From: Bos javanicus
Taxonomy: Eukaryota > Chordata > Mammalia > Artiodactyla > Bovidae
Assembly: GCF_032452875.1 (NCBI RefSeq)
Contig: NC_083879.1
Span: 83,523,572-83,587,571 of the forward strand
Direction: 5' to 3'
Length of the DNA stretch: 64,000 bases
The notes under the pieces were generated by a model. That model was not told the origin of the DNA. It searched no databases and was given only the letters and a program-made list of their open reading frames with translations. This document shows positions 34,781-46,935 of the stretch, piece after piece. A program made the position numbers and the translations under genes. How positions within the stretch are numbered: the first letter of the stretch is position 1; the number at the start of each line of letters is the position of its first letter.

Positions 34781-34997
34781 AAGTGAAACAAAAGTGTTAG
34801 TCACTCAGTCATGTCTGATTCTTTGTGACCCCATGGACTGTAGCCTTCCAGGCTCCTCTGTCCATGGGATTCTCCAGATAAGAATACAGAGTGGGTAGCC
34901 ACTCCCTTCTTCAGGGGATCTTCCAAACCCAGGGATGGAACCCAAGGTCTCCCACATTGCAGGCAGATTCTTTACAGGCTGAGCCACCAGGGAAGCC
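34781..34997 (-). mobile_element. Bov-tA SINE
   Basis: Minus strand, aagtgaaacaaaagtgttag tail at the left, head ending gagccaccagggaagcc at the right. Confidence 0.92.
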
Positions 34998-35182
34998 TCT
35001 AAGAGGAAAAGCATCCAGGCAAATGCAAGGTAGCAGATGTCTTGTGATAGTAAGGTCTCTGCCTGTCTCATCAGAGGATAAGCATGCTACATCAAACTCT
35101 CTAAAGAAGTTAAAGTGCCTCTCATAGGAAAAGGCGATTTTCTTTCCTATTCATTTTTTCCCCTAAATTGGCAATACGCTCA

Positions 35183-36128
35183 ATGTTATGGACATGGAAC
35201 AACAGATTAGTTCCAAATAGGAAAAGGAGTACATCAAGGCTGTATATTGTCACCCTGTTTATTTAACTTCTATGCAGAGTACATCATGAGAAACGCTGGG
35301 CTGGAGGAAGCACAAGCTGGAATCAAGATTGCCAGGAGAAATATCAATAACCTCAGATATGCAGATGATACCACCCTTATGGCAGAAAGTGAAGAGGAAC
35401 TAAAGAGCTTCTTGATGAAAGTGAAAGAAGAGAGTGAAAAAGTTGGCTTAAAGCTCAACATTCAGAAAACTAAGATCATGGCATCTGGTCCCATCACTTC
35501 ATGGCAAATAGATGAGGAAACAGTGGAAACAGTGGCTGACTTTATTTTTCTGGGCTCCAAAATCACTGCAGATGGTGACTGCAGCCAAGAAATTAAAAGA
35601 TGCTTGCTCATTGGAAGGAAAGTTATGAGCAACCTAGACAGCATATTAAAAAGCAGAGACATTACTTTGCCAACAAAGGTTCGTCTAGTCAAGGCTATGG
35701 TTTTTCTAGTAGTCATGTACGGATGTGAGAGTTGGACTGTGAAGAAAGCTGAGTGCTGAAGAATTGATGCTTTTGAACTGTGGTGTTGGAGAAGACTCTT
35801 GAGAGTCCCTTGGACTGCAAGGAGATCCAACCAGTCCATTCTAAAAGAGATCAGTCCTGGGTGTTCATTGGAGGGACTGATGTTGAAGCTGAAACTCCAA
35901 TACTTTGGCCACCTGATGCGGAGAACTGACTCATTTGAAAAGACCCTGATGCTGGGAGAGATTGAGGGCAGGAGGAGAAGGGGATGACAGAGGATGAGAT
36001 GGTTGGATGGCATCACTGACACAATGGACATGGGTTTGGAGTTGGTGGTGGACAGGGAGGCCTGGTGTGCTGCGGTTCATAGCATCGCAAAGAGTCGGAC
36101 ACGACTGAGCGACAAAACTGAACTGATA
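35183..36128 (+). mobile_element. BovB LINE, 5'-truncated
   Basis: Plus strand, starting within the codons for the GHGTTDW region and ending with the actgaactga tail. No clean target-site duplication was found (only ctcaat is shared by both flanks). Confidence 0.93.
35190..36110 (+). pseudogene. BovB ORF remnant with three stops
   Basis: One frame runs throughout, interrupted by TAG at 35208-35210 (TGG in the family), TGA at 35757-35759 and TGA at 35985-35987 (both CGA Arg codons in sister copies, so CpG decay). The RT motif YADD is intact (35358-35369). The downstream KLNIQKTKIM, GSKITADGDC, YGCESWTVKKAE and WCWRRLLRVPW segments are present. A 12-base in-frame deletion lies near 36035 (the family's SELQ-type codons missing). 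Confidence 0.9.
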
Positions 36129-36174
36129 CTTATCTCAATAGAAAACATTGTGCCTCTTCTTCCAAGCAGGTGAA

Positions 36175-36640
36175 CTTTTTTAAAAAATTGAAGAATAGTT
36201 GATTTACAATGTTTCGTTAGTTTCAGGACATTGACTCTAGTTCACTGTACTAACAGTAGATCCTTGCTTATCTAATGTATATTTAGTGGTGTATCTGTTA
36301 TATACCTGTTAATCCCAAACTCTGAACTTATTCCTTCCCTCCCCTCCCCTTTGGTAACCATAAATTTTCTGTCTCTATGTTTCTGTTTTGTAAATAAGTT
36401 CATCTGTGTCATTTTTTTTAGATCCCACATACAAGACATCACATATTTGCCTTCATCTCTCTTGGTGTGATCATCTCTAGATCCATCCATGTTGCTGCAA
36501 ACGGCAGTTTCATTCTTATGACGGCTGAGCGATATTCCACATGCTCCTCACCCATTCACCTGTCGGTGGAGGCCTCGCTTGCTTCTATGTCTCAGCTGTT
36601 GTAACCAGCGAGCAGCTGTACTTTCTGAAGTCAGCTCAAG
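36175..36640 (-). mobile_element. L1 LINE 3' end
   Basis: Reverse of the ruminant L1 3' end: aattgaagaatagttgattt, then ggtaaccataaattttctgt, gatcccacatacaagacatc, ccatgttgctgcaaacggca, atgacggctgagcgatattc and cattcacctgtcggtggag. It carries no functional frame. Confidence 0.85.
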
Positions 36641-37732
36641 TCGCTGAACAATCATAGCAGTGGTCTGCTTCTCTAGGGAGGCGCCTCTGTTTGCCCCACT
36701 TCTGTCTGGTGTTCTCCTGAGACATTCTGATCTATATTTAGATGACAATGAGCCTTTACTGATACTTTGCAGAAACTGGGGGGGCTGTTATTCATACCTG
36801 CTCTCTGCAAACATCAGAAGTCTCTTGAGGAGACTGTGAACAGATTATTCAGGTAAGTCCTTGGAACTGTTTTCAGACTCAGTTTTCAGAGACGCTGGCG
36901 TCAATTAGAGGGTTAGTGCTTTAATGCCTGGGGACTTGTGTAACGAATGCACACACATGCACTCACACATTCATACACACTCACGGCACTCTTCACATGC
37001 AGAAAACGTGAAGGCAGCGATGATTCAAGCTATGCTTTCAGTACAAGATCTGGGAAACGTGTAGAGTATGTTCTCCGTCTAGCATCTCATCTCCCACATC
37101 ATTCATTCCAAACCTTTCCTTGTATAATAAAGACAGCAAAAATGCGTGAGTCTCAGGGTGTACATTAAGGTCCAGCTGAGACTATGAATATCACACTCAT
37201 GAAAATTCTTTCTTTCCAGGGCTTTCGTTCTTATAAATAATGGAGGTGACATAAAGGGTACTGAACTGTGGATATGGCTCGCTTCTAGGGAAAAAAATAC
37301 AAAAGCTTACAAAAGAAAAATAGTCAAGGTTAGGTAATTCAATACATTGAGAAACGAGTACAAGGTATCTCAAGACTGAGTCTTGACAAGCCTGTCTGAT
37401 TTTTTTAATGAAAGGAGCTTTTGCACTAATTATACAAATAATGCAGGACTATTTTTTAAAATCAGTCATATGGTAATGAATAAAAGATAAAGTAAAAATG
37501 TGTCCAAAACTCTGCATTCTATTACCTACATGGGGATAACTACTGTGAACCTTTTGTTCTTTCCACATTGCTTTATGAGGACACACAAACACACAATCCC
37601 AAGTTTTCATAGATGTATGATTTCCATTTCATCTACATTTATATTATAGATACCAATCACTCTTGCTTTTTTGCCTTCATCATTGCAACAATTTCATACT
37701 TTCTTTAGCTGAAGACTCTTATCTTCCAATGT
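36641..37732. other. single-copy DNA; possible old L1 at the right
   Basis: Mostly unrecognised. An imperfect CA tract lies at 36948-36985, and a 17-bp palindrome (tcaagact-g-agtcttga) at 37370-37386. The segment 37490-37720 (ttctattacctacatgggga, taactactgtgaacc) is faintly like an ancient L1 3' end. Confidence 0.4.
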
Positions 37733-37746
37733 CTAAATATTTAGGT

Positions 37747-37970
37747 GTATGCATCCTAAGTCACTTCACTTGTGCATGACTCTTAGAGACTATAAGACTC
37801 TAAGTGGACTATAACCCACCAAGCTCCTCTGTTCATGGGATTCTCCAGGCAAGAATACTGGAGTTGGTTTCCATGCCCTCCTCCAGGGGATCTTCCTCAC
37901 CCAGGGATCAAACCCGTGTCTTCTGTGGCTCCTGCATTGCAGGCAGATTCCTTACCACTGAGCCACTGGA
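37747..37970 (-). mobile_element. Bov-tA SINE (tail-side unit of composite)
   Basis: Minus strand with diverged tail half (ctaagtcacttcacttgtgc) and a tRNA head carrying an extra ctgtggctc insertion; the head ends gagccactgg. Confidence 0.9.
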
Positions 37971-38297
37971 AAGTGAAAATGAAAGTCACTTAGTCATGTC
38001 CAACTCTTTGCAACCCCATGGACTATACAGTCCATGGAATTCTCCAGGCCAGAACACTGGAGTGGGTAGCCTCTCCCTTCTCCAGGGGATCTTCCCCACC
38101 CAGGGATCAAACCCAGGTCTCCCACATTGCAGGCAGATTCTTTACCAGCTGAGCCACAAGGGCAGCCCAAGAATACTGGAGTGGGTAGCCTATCCCGCTC
38201 CAGCAGATCTTCCTGACCCAGCAATCAAACCGGGGTCTACTGCATTGCAGGCGATTCTTTACCAACTGAGCTCTGAGGGAAGCCACGAGGGAAGACC
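37971..38297 (-). mobile_element. two-headed Bov-tA SINE (head-side unit of composite)
   Basis: Minus strand: body at the left, first head at about 38090-38167, a short gaatactggagtgggtagcc piece, then the second head at about 38210-38290. The outermost head end shows a small duplication (gagggaagccac / gagggaagac). Confidence 0.9.
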
Positions 38298-38311
38298 CTA
38301 AATATTTAGGT

Positions 38312-39840
38312 AACCCAAAGCTTAGTCCTTAAGTATCTATACTGACATAATGGATAATAGCATTCAGTCTCATTGTTTTAAATGAATTTATAGATCAAAG
38401 TTTCTCAAATACATGCCTCTAGTTCTGAACTTTGCTCTTGAACACCATCTATACATATTTGGTTGCCAAAACAATGTTATTTATTGAGTGCCTAATGTCT
38501 AGATCACATTTAACCTGTCATTTCCTCCCAAAAATGCACAGGCACCCTCCCGAGCTCGTCCCCTTCCACTTCCTCGAGAATGAGAAGATCCAGAGGAGTT
38601 TTACATGCACTCTCAGGCTGGAGGTAAGGATACTTGAGCTGGGAAGGTGCCAACCAGAAAGGATGGATTCTCCTGCACAAATTCCCTCTATAACACAAAA
38701 ATACAAATTTAGGAATCTGAAATAATCTTATAAATTACTTTAACCTTTTTTTTTTTCATTTTCAGCCGAGGAAATGAGGTCTAGAAAGATGAAATGACTT
38801 TGTAAATTTATACATTCAGTCTCCTTTCCAACACTGTCTCTGTCTCCTTGCAGAAAGGATAATTTCTGCTAGCCTCTACATCGATTTCCTGAGTTACCTC
38901 AAATGCACTCACGTTTTCACTAGGAAACTACAATGATCTATAATGCAGGTATTTATAGCATGATAGCATGGCTTACTAATGCCTTCCTATCTTCCCTAAA
39001 TGTTACACAATGTATTTCCAACTGTACTCTAGTTTTACCTTTAAATATTTGGGGAATGCTTAAAAGATTTCACTTAATATTTAGTTTGATTCTATAAAAG
39101 GTGTGATTCATTAAATTACATAAGTTTTGCAGTTCAGGCACTTATAGCTGCAAGTTTTCTCAGGGATCCATGCATCTCACTTATGTTCCTGATAAACTCA
39201 CAGAACCAGAACACAGAAACACACGGAGACAGATGATTCTCTGTGCTCATGTCTCATTAGACATGTTACAGTAGACATGCTTCGCAACTCATCTTCTCTA
39301 GTAATTATGGGCAACCTCATTCTCAGTTGATGACTTGCCCAAGATATCTATTAAGAGAATGAAGGGACAGGATAGTTTTAGCACCTCTCCTAACACAGAA
39401 TTCTGGTCAGAGTTCTGTCTGTGAAGAGACATTTTTGCAAGTTCAAAATTATTCCTTAGTGAGATTTCTTAAAAAGTAAAAACTAAATCTTCTTAACTGA
39501 TAAAGCAACGATAGCATTAATCCCAGATCTCAGTTTCCTTTTTTCTTGGACATGCCTGCAACTTAATACTTAGTTGTGAAATTTAAATGCTACTGAAATG
39601 GGGCTGCCAAGGCATTGCTAATTAGAGTGTACTTTCTGTTCACACTTTCTAGGTGACTTATGGGCCCATGACTCCATTCTCTTAGTCAAAAATCAACAGA
39701 GGCACCAGTTCATTTCTGAAGAAGAAAGACTGTCGGCTCTATCTGAACCTATTCAAATGTAATCACTTACTTGCAGGTCGATCAGAAAAGTTGGCCAAAA
39801 ATGAGGTGTTCTTTTATCATTCTGAAGCAGCAAGGAGCTG
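38312..39840. other. single-copy AT-rich DNA
   Basis: No gene recognised. 38755-38800 may be a worn reverse MIR (ttttcagccgaggaaatgag), below calling threshold. Confidence 0.45.
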
Positions 39841-40063
39841 TTTGTTGTTGTTTAGTCGCTGAGTCGTGTCCCGCTCTTCAGGAGTTCATGGACTCCGGCC
39901 CTCCTGGCTCCTCTGTCCACGGGATTCTCCAGGCAAGAATACTGGAGTGGGTGGCCGGCTTCCTTCTCCAGGGGATCTTCCTGACCCAGGGACTGAACCA
40001 GCGTCTCCTGCACTGAATGCATAGGCAGGCAGATTCCTTACCATTGAGCCACCAGGGAAGCCC
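39841..40063 (-). mobile_element. Bov-tA SINE
   Basis: Minus strand, tail beginning tttgttgttgtttagtcgct. The head contains an extra ten-base segment (aatgcatagg) in front of caggcagattcc. It ends gagccaccagggaagccc. Confidence 0.92.
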
Positions 40064-42737
40064 GGCAAATGAAATACTCTTGTGGATTTAAAAGACTGAA
40101 GTCATAACCGTGCCAATGTCACAGCTGAAATCAGTGATACAGGGTTATTTTTAAATACGCCAGTGTGTATCAAAAGTTAAAAGACGGATTAAACAATATC
40201 ATACAAAAATCAAGCTCCCTCTCCTTTTAATAACAGAGCAGTAATGGACACATTCACAAAGAGCCAGTTTAAAATCTGACGCTGATAACTAAATTGAAGA
40301 AGAAAACAAGGATTAAGATAGGAATCCTTTGACCATGGTGTGGCTGACCAGTGAACCGTGCTATCTGCACATGTGGCTCCATTTTCTGTTTCCATCTGTT
40401 ACTCCAAATACCAACAGCATTCTAAGGACTAGTTATCTGTTTTGAAAATGCCATGCTTTTTGCCCATTTGGACACCTGATGACTTACATTTGTCAGCAGA
40501 GCCCTGGAAGGGTGCTCTGTCCCTGTTGCCCTGGAGATGGGGCGGGGCTAAAGGTGAGAGGGCCAAATGCAGGAGGCTGTGTTTCCACCCAGAGACTTTT
40601 TAGTTTCATCTGAGGAATAAGTCATTCTCAATTTAAAATCTTTCAGAACTAATTTGTCCTCTAGCTATATTTGAAGACGAGAAGAAATGAATCATGTCAA
40701 GTGTCTAAGCCATCAGAACAACATCCAAGCAGACAGAAGTTGAAATACTAATAACCACTCCACACTCAAGATTTTAAGCGTGACCTCGAGACCAGAAATG
40801 ATGGTCCTCCAGATAATTACCATCTTGCCAGTGCTCTTCCTCCTCCTTCTTTTCCCCTGAACTTTTCCCCCGAGCACACGAAAATTGCTTTTTGCTCTTT
40901 AGGAGAACTGAGAGGTGACACGTTAGATTTTTGTTTCTTAATCTGTAACTATTTGCTCATCTTTTCTGTCCACATTAAGATTTCAGCAGTTTGGTTTTCC
41001 TTTTTTTTTCTTCCCTAAGGAATTAAGAAAAAAATTTTCTCATTTGTATGATTAGACATTTTAGAAGACTGAGAATCAAAACTAAAATGCTCAAAGCAAT
41101 GCAGTTCCAATCTGAATTAGTGGATGTTTCGTTTCTTGGGAAATATATTTGAACAACACATTGCTCATTTCAGAAAACTCTAGGGTGCGTACTTTTTTAC
41201 ATGTTTGATGTTCTTTTGAAGATTTCATTAAAAACACAATAGGAAAATTATTCTCTCTAATTAAGACTGGGAGTAAAACATAAGATGAGAAAATTGGCAG
41301 AACGTGGTAAGTTGCCTCATTAATATCCCATAATATTTTGATTAAAAAAAAATCAAGTCTCAGCCTGAAATTTACCTAAGAAAATGGCTGTGCTACCTCC
41401 CAGTTACCTGGTGAGGATACACTCTGTATGATCATCTTGAAAGTGCTGTGTCCCTGAAACTGTGGCCGATTTCTGGTATGGAGCAGACAGTGAGTCATGA
41501 GATGATAACAATGCTACACGTACTACTGACGGCAGCTTGCTCTTTCTAGGTGCTTTCTTATGCGCCCCTCTCCCTGTTAATAGATTCAGACTTGGCTGTA
41601 CAGATTGATAAGAGATTCAAAGATAATTCATGAGTCCTATTTGCTTAACTGCATAATATTATAATAGTTTTAATACTTTTGATAATACTTTTGTGTTTAA
41701 CATTTTTTTCTGCCAGCTTTTGCTATGGATATTATTTATGGGTTTCATGAAATAAAAGTGATTTGTTAAAGGAAATAAGGCTCTATTCCTAAGAAGGGAA
41801 GACTCCCAACTTGGTCTTTCTTAGAAATCTCCATCTCTGTGCATATGACACTGGAAAGTTCTCCGGCTTGAAAATGTGGCCTGTCTTTCCATCTGGCGTG
41901 TTTCCAGAGAGCCTGACGGATGCTTCCAACCAGTCAGAGCCGGGTGGAGTCACTGCCGCTGGAGACACCCGCTCCACACAGTGAAACATGTTAGCTGAAG
42001 CAAACGTGTGTTGAAACATTATTTAGCAGACAACCTGTTCCCACGCTGGGAAGCTAATGCTACTCCTATGCATTAGTTAACTCCTTCCCAAAACACAGAC
42101 GAATCGCTGAAGTTACAGTCCATCATGGGGCACCAGCCTGGGAGTCCTGAATTTTACTATTGGATAGTCTGACCTCTGACAGATTCCCTGATGTACCCTA
42201 AAGAACACAGTTCTTCATTCACATCTCTGCTGCATGCAAAAGGCACAATTTGAGAAGAAAAAAAAAGTGTTTTCTACTACTTAAACTCACATGTACAATA
42301 AAAAGCCCCAGATGAGTACTTTGTAATCCTTGCTCGCGCCGTAACTATGATGGGCACTAATGTTTGCAATGAGCGCATCAAGCAGTAGACGTGGATCTAC
42401 CCTTCCCCGAGAAAATATTCTCTATCTTCCTACCCATTTTCTATTTCTTAGCATCTTTTTAGAAGAATCATTTAAAGTATATTTGGTGATAAGTTAAAAA
42501 ACAAAATCCAAGTTAAAACCGTTTACATCTTAAATTTCATTCCCTAGTTGAAGAGTCAGTTGGTTGGTTGGTTCCTATTTTCTCTGTTACAATGTTTCTC
42601 TAAGATACTAGTGATTTGCATTTCTTTTTTAAAAAAAGCTTGTCTATCCTGAAAGTGAATAACTTAATAGGCTTGATTTTTCATCATTTCATAGCAATCT
42701 AGCTTTGCTGAATAACAGTGGGACTGTTTGAATTTTG
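40064..42737. other. single-copy AT-rich DNA
   Basis: The longest repeat-poor stretch in the window. No gene, RNA or repeat family recognised. It includes a short (TTGG)n at about 42559-42571. Confidence 0.5.
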
Positions 42738-42882
42738 CTATTGCTGTTGTTCAGTTCCTCAGTCATGCCTGACTCCTTGTGACCCATGAACTGCAGCTTC
42801 CCTGTCCTTCGCCATCTCCTGGATGGTTGCTCAAACTCACGTCCATGGAGTCGGTGACGGCATCCAACCTTTGCTCTGTCCC
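42738..42882 (-). mobile_element. BovB LINE 3' fragment
   Basis: Minus strand, starting ctattgctgttgttcagttc, the tail variant with TTG repeats, and ending shortly after gacggcatccaacct. Diverged, with deletions. Confidence 0.85.
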
Positions 42883-43534
42883 AAGCCATTTGTAACCAGA
42901 GGCAACTCCCTCTTTGTTACTCTGGAGCCTAATTCTTATCATATTTAGTCTCTGGTAGGTGGGGAGTTTCTCCAGGGCTTATAATGTGAAGGCTTTTGAG
43001 GCATATCAGCAAAAATAATAAAAGAAAAAAACTGCCAAGAGAAAACCAGAATGTACTTATGAACCATTTAGATATGAACAATAGCAAGAACAGTTCATAT
43101 TAAAACATCAGAAATTCAACCACACTGGTCTTAGAAATTTGTAAGCTTGAATGGATTCGTGAAATATAAGAAAGGTCATAAAATAAACAAAGTAGGCATT
43201 CGCTTCCAAATGCTGGAAAATAATCATATGGATAGTCCAAAGGAAAAAGAAAAAATGAATACTGAAAAGACTGTAATTAGATGTAATGAATCAGATAGCA
43301 AAAGTAGAAGAGATTTGCAATGAAACCGGAACTAGTAATAAAATGGAAAAACTTCAGACCAATTCCAGCAAAGAGAAAGAAGTCCAAACTAAAAAAAATC
43401 AACGGAGGCTGTTTATTTGATCCCAGGGGCTCTCTGTGGACAGTGACACAGCCGCCCCCCCCACTCCCCGCCCTGACCCCTTCTCAGACCTGGGCTGTCT
43501 CCACGGCAGAGGCAAAGTAGCGAAGCTCCTAAAA
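42883..43534. other. single-copy DNA
   Basis: Nothing recognised. A C-rich run lies at 43452-43466. Confidence 0.45.
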
Positions 43535-43730
43535 CCTAGAATCTGGAGTCAGACCTTACAGGTGTGAGTCCCAGTTCTCTCACTTACTAGCTGTGTAACG
43601 CTGGACAATTTACTGAACTACCCTTCCCTCACTTTTCGTATCTTTTCAATGGGGAAAATCACAGAACCTAACTCAAGCAAAATTTGTAAAGCACTTAGAA
43701 CCATGCCTGTAAACAGGCTGAAAGCAAAAA
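43535..43730 (+). mobile_element. MIR SINE
   Basis: Clear MIR order: aatctggagtcagaccttac, ctctcacttactagctgtgt, aacgctggacaatttactga, atggggaaaatcacagaacc, ttgtaaagcacttagaacca, tgcctgtaaa. Confidence 0.85.
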
Positions 43731-43853
43731 TGTGAAAGTTAACGCCTGCATCAATAAGATATAAACTTTCTAGAAAATAAAAATCTATCTGAAAAATAAA
43801 AATTTATAAGGACAGAAAATGAAAATGTGAGTGTTAGGATTAAATTCCAGAAA

Positions 43854-43902
43854 CTCACACACACACGCACACACACACACACACACACACACCACACACA
43901 CA
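43854..43902. repeat. CA microsatellite
   Basis: Nearly pure (CA)n with one CG and one CC interruption. Confidence 0.95.
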
Positions 43903-45061
43903 CTGCTGAGGTCTCAAGTGGGCACCAGATCTCTAGTAATCAACTTCTGTCCCTCTGCCTGGCAATTTGCATGCTCTTTGAAAGCAGGCCCCCATCACTT
44001 CACTGCTATCACACTTAGTATTAATCCAGGAGTACGGTCATTTTTAGTTCAACGAGGGCTAAGCATTTTGGTGCCATATATGTTGTAACCAGATTTTCTG
44101 TTAATAAGTATATCTTTCAAAGCCACTGATCTTCTCTTTTGTGATGGTGAAATGTTAAAACTGAAAGCAAAACACAAATTTGGCTTTGAAACCAAAGTCA
44201 CGGAAACCTTCTGAAAGGTTTCAGAAACCTCCCTGCTACCCAGCAAACTAGATGCTTATTCTTCCCTCCTTTAGTCCAGAGCAAATGTCAGTAGCTGCTA
44301 ATTCATCCATCCTTTGTAGAACAAATGCCAGACAGGCGGACTCGTGAGAAGACACTCAGTGCTCCGGGGTCATCAGGAATAGTGACAGACTGAAGGACCA
44401 GCTGGTCCCCAGGCTGCCAGGAGCCCTCCCACTGCAGAGGGTGGAGGAGGTGCCCCCAAAGCAATTCTGAAAGCTCTCTGCCGTGCCCACCTCTTCCTGG
44501 ATGGCAAAAAGCACCTGGATCTACAGACAGATGGACCCCGAGGACAGAAATACAGAAATGAAACCCCAGGTATGCAAAAGCAAAAGGCTCCTACAAAGCT
44601 TAGTTATTCTGGAAAAAAAAAAAATTAACATAAAAATGCCAGGGTATGTACAAAATGGGATTTCTCCAGCACATTTAGCAAGCTGAATTCATGATAGAGA
44701 TACATTCCATTTGTCAAGGGACTTAATAATTCAAAGAAAAGAAACTGGGAGTTTTAAATTTTGCTTCCTTAAATTTGAATGTATTCATGTCCCTCTAAAT
44801 TTAACTGTGAAATGCTGAAAAGACTTGGCCTCCATCTGAAGAAATATGAAGCCCTTTTTTAACCCTTAATGAAAGGAATCATTCAGTTTGCAAACCAGTG
44901 GCTGCATTTAACTGTGCTGTCAGAGGACCATTAGTGATGACCACTCTGTGAAAGAATTCTACGGTTTTCCTTTACACATCGAGGAGGAAGAACATAACGC
45001 TGCGGATAACAAGTTCTGTGAAGAGCAATGTTTCAGAAACTGCGTGAACATTTCGGCTCTA
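43903..45061. other. single-copy DNA
   Basis: No gene recognised. Two adjoining short hairpins at 44179-44222 and an A-run at about 44613-44624. Confidence 0.45.
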
Positions 45062-45287
45062 GCTACCTGAAAGTGAAGTGAAAGTGAAGTCGCTCAGTCG
45101 TCTCCGACTCTTCGAGACCCCATGGACTGCAGCCCACCAGGCTCCTCCGTCCATGGGATTTTCCAGGCAAGAGGATTGGAGTGGGGTGCCATTGCCTTCT
45201 CCAGAGGATCTTCTGGACCCAGGTATCGAACCCAGGTCTCCCACATTGTAGGCAGATGCTTTAGCATCTGAGCCACTGCTACCTGAA
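45062..45287 (-). mobile_element. Bov-tA SINE
   Basis: Minus strand, 45072-45277. A perfect 10-bp duplication, gctacctgaa, lies at 45062-45071 and 45278-45287. Confidence 0.95.
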
Positions 45288-45784
45288 TATGAAGTTTAAA
45301 AAAAAAGTCAATTCTCACAAATGAACGATGGTCTGACCATCAGCAGGGGCACAGTGAACAACCCTGTTCCCTGTCAGGAGGCACAATGGCCCAGCAAAGA
45401 GGGAGCTCGCAGAGGTCCGTCCCTGGGTTAGAGAAGGCAGAAACAGAGCAAGAAAAGAGCCACAAATTGAAAGAAAAACTAAGTTGAGGCAGGAAGACTA
45501 GCACGGGCCAAGAGGGACAGATGGAAAGAAGAAGGTCGCGGGAGACGCAGACACACGGAGGAAGCTGGTGGTATTCCCACCTCTCTCCTCCTTCTTCTCC
45601 GGAGTTCCCTGCCACAGCCTGGGAGCCCGTGTTTCCTACCCTCCCCTCCCCTCCATTGTCCATAATCTGCCACTCGGAAGGACCTAACTGCTCCGGTGTG
45701 TGTGTGATCACCTTTTCCTATCGAAATTTTGCTGCACCTCATTCTTCAAAGCGCTTGGTGCAGGTAACGGAACGGGTAAGTGCA
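45288..45784. other. single-copy DNA
   Basis: Nothing recognised. Overlapping frames on both strands (45340-45883) lack any domain. Confidence 0.45.
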
Positions 45785-46360
45785 TTTTGTTCATCTAATT
45801 GTTCATTCACTCACCACATATTTATTAGACTATTGCACGACGAGTCATACAAACATCATGTCTGCTTTCAGGCAGCACAATAATAAAAATGAAACTCAAA
45901 TACATTAAAGCAACTCACAGGCTGTGATAAAGTGCTACTGAGCATGTAAGCCGGGTGCTGAGACAAAAAATAGAGAAGGACCTCAAGCAAGCTCAAGAAA
46001 AGCCTCTTGCAGAAAAGCGATTTGGGCTGAGACTGAATGAAGCCAGAAGAAAGCAGCTGTTCGTGGGCAGAGCACGCCCAGCAGAGGAGGAGGGAGTAGG
46101 GGCGGAGTGCTGCGGGTCAGGGTCACAGGGCCATGTGGGCATGGTTTGTCACAGTGCAAAGGAAAAACCCTTGGGTTTTCAATGAAAGTGTGACATATTC
46201 TGATGCTTTTAAAAAGCTCATTCTGCTGTTGTGTGGGAAGTAAATGAGCGTCGGGATGAGCAAGAAAACAAAGAGGGCACCTGGAATACTTCTGCAGCGG
46301 TGGAGGTGAGCGTGGCGATGGTGGCTCGCTGGGGTTCCTCCTGGCAGTGGGCGCCGAGGA
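45785..46360 (-). mobile_element. degenerate L2 LINE
   Basis: Reads as the reverse of L2: ttcattcactcaccacatat and ttattagactattgcac at the left, aaaaagctcattctgctgtt in the middle, and gcagcggtggaggtgagcgt at the right. Ancient; boundaries approximate. Confidence 0.55.
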
Positions 46361-46499
46361 GGGACCTCGAGGCGATCCACAGGACTGGCGAGTGGACTCC
46401 CTGTGTCAGGGTTGTGGGGGAGAAATCTGAGGATTCGAACGTACAGGGAGAGAAGGAAATGCGGTGGATGGGGCACACGTGGCCTCAGATGTGGCTGAT

Positions 46500-46935
46500 C
46501 TGTTGTCGTCCAGTCATTCAGTTGTGCCCCACTCTGCAATCTCATGGGCGGCAGCACACCAAGGCATCCCTGTCCTTCATCATCTCCTGGAGTTTGCACA
46601 AACTCATGTTCATTAAGTTGGGGATGCCATCCAACAATCTCATCCTCTGCTGCCCCCGTCTCCTCCTGCCCTCAATCTTTCCCAGCATCAGGGTCTTCTC
46701 CAATGAGTCAGGTCTTTGCATCAAGTGGTCAAAGCATTGGAGCTTTACCACAGTCCTTCCAAAGAATACTGAAGGTTGATTTCCTTCAGGATTGACTGGT
46801 TGGATCTCCTTGCAGTCCCAAGAATTCTCCAGAGTCTTCTCCAGCACCAGAGTTTGAAAGCATCAATTCTTTGGTGCTAAGCCTTCTTTACGGTCCAACT
46901 CTCACATCCATACATGACTCCTGGAAACACTGGCT
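46500..46935 (-). mobile_element. BovB LINE 3' part, diverged
   Basis: Minus strand, starting with tgttgtcgtccagtcattca and running to catacatgactcctggaaac. More diverged than its sisters, with a missing block around 46740-46760. Confidence 0.9.

Larger units (their letters stand above)
37733..38311 (-). mobile_element. composite SINE array in one duplication
   Basis: A perfect 14-bp duplication, ctaaatatttaggt, lies at 37733-37746 and 38298-38311 and encloses two directly adjoining minus-strand SINEs: an ordinary Bov-tA (37747-37970) and a two-headed Bov-tA (37971-38297). No second duplication was seen at the inner junction (agccactgg-aaagtgaaa). Confidence 0.88.
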
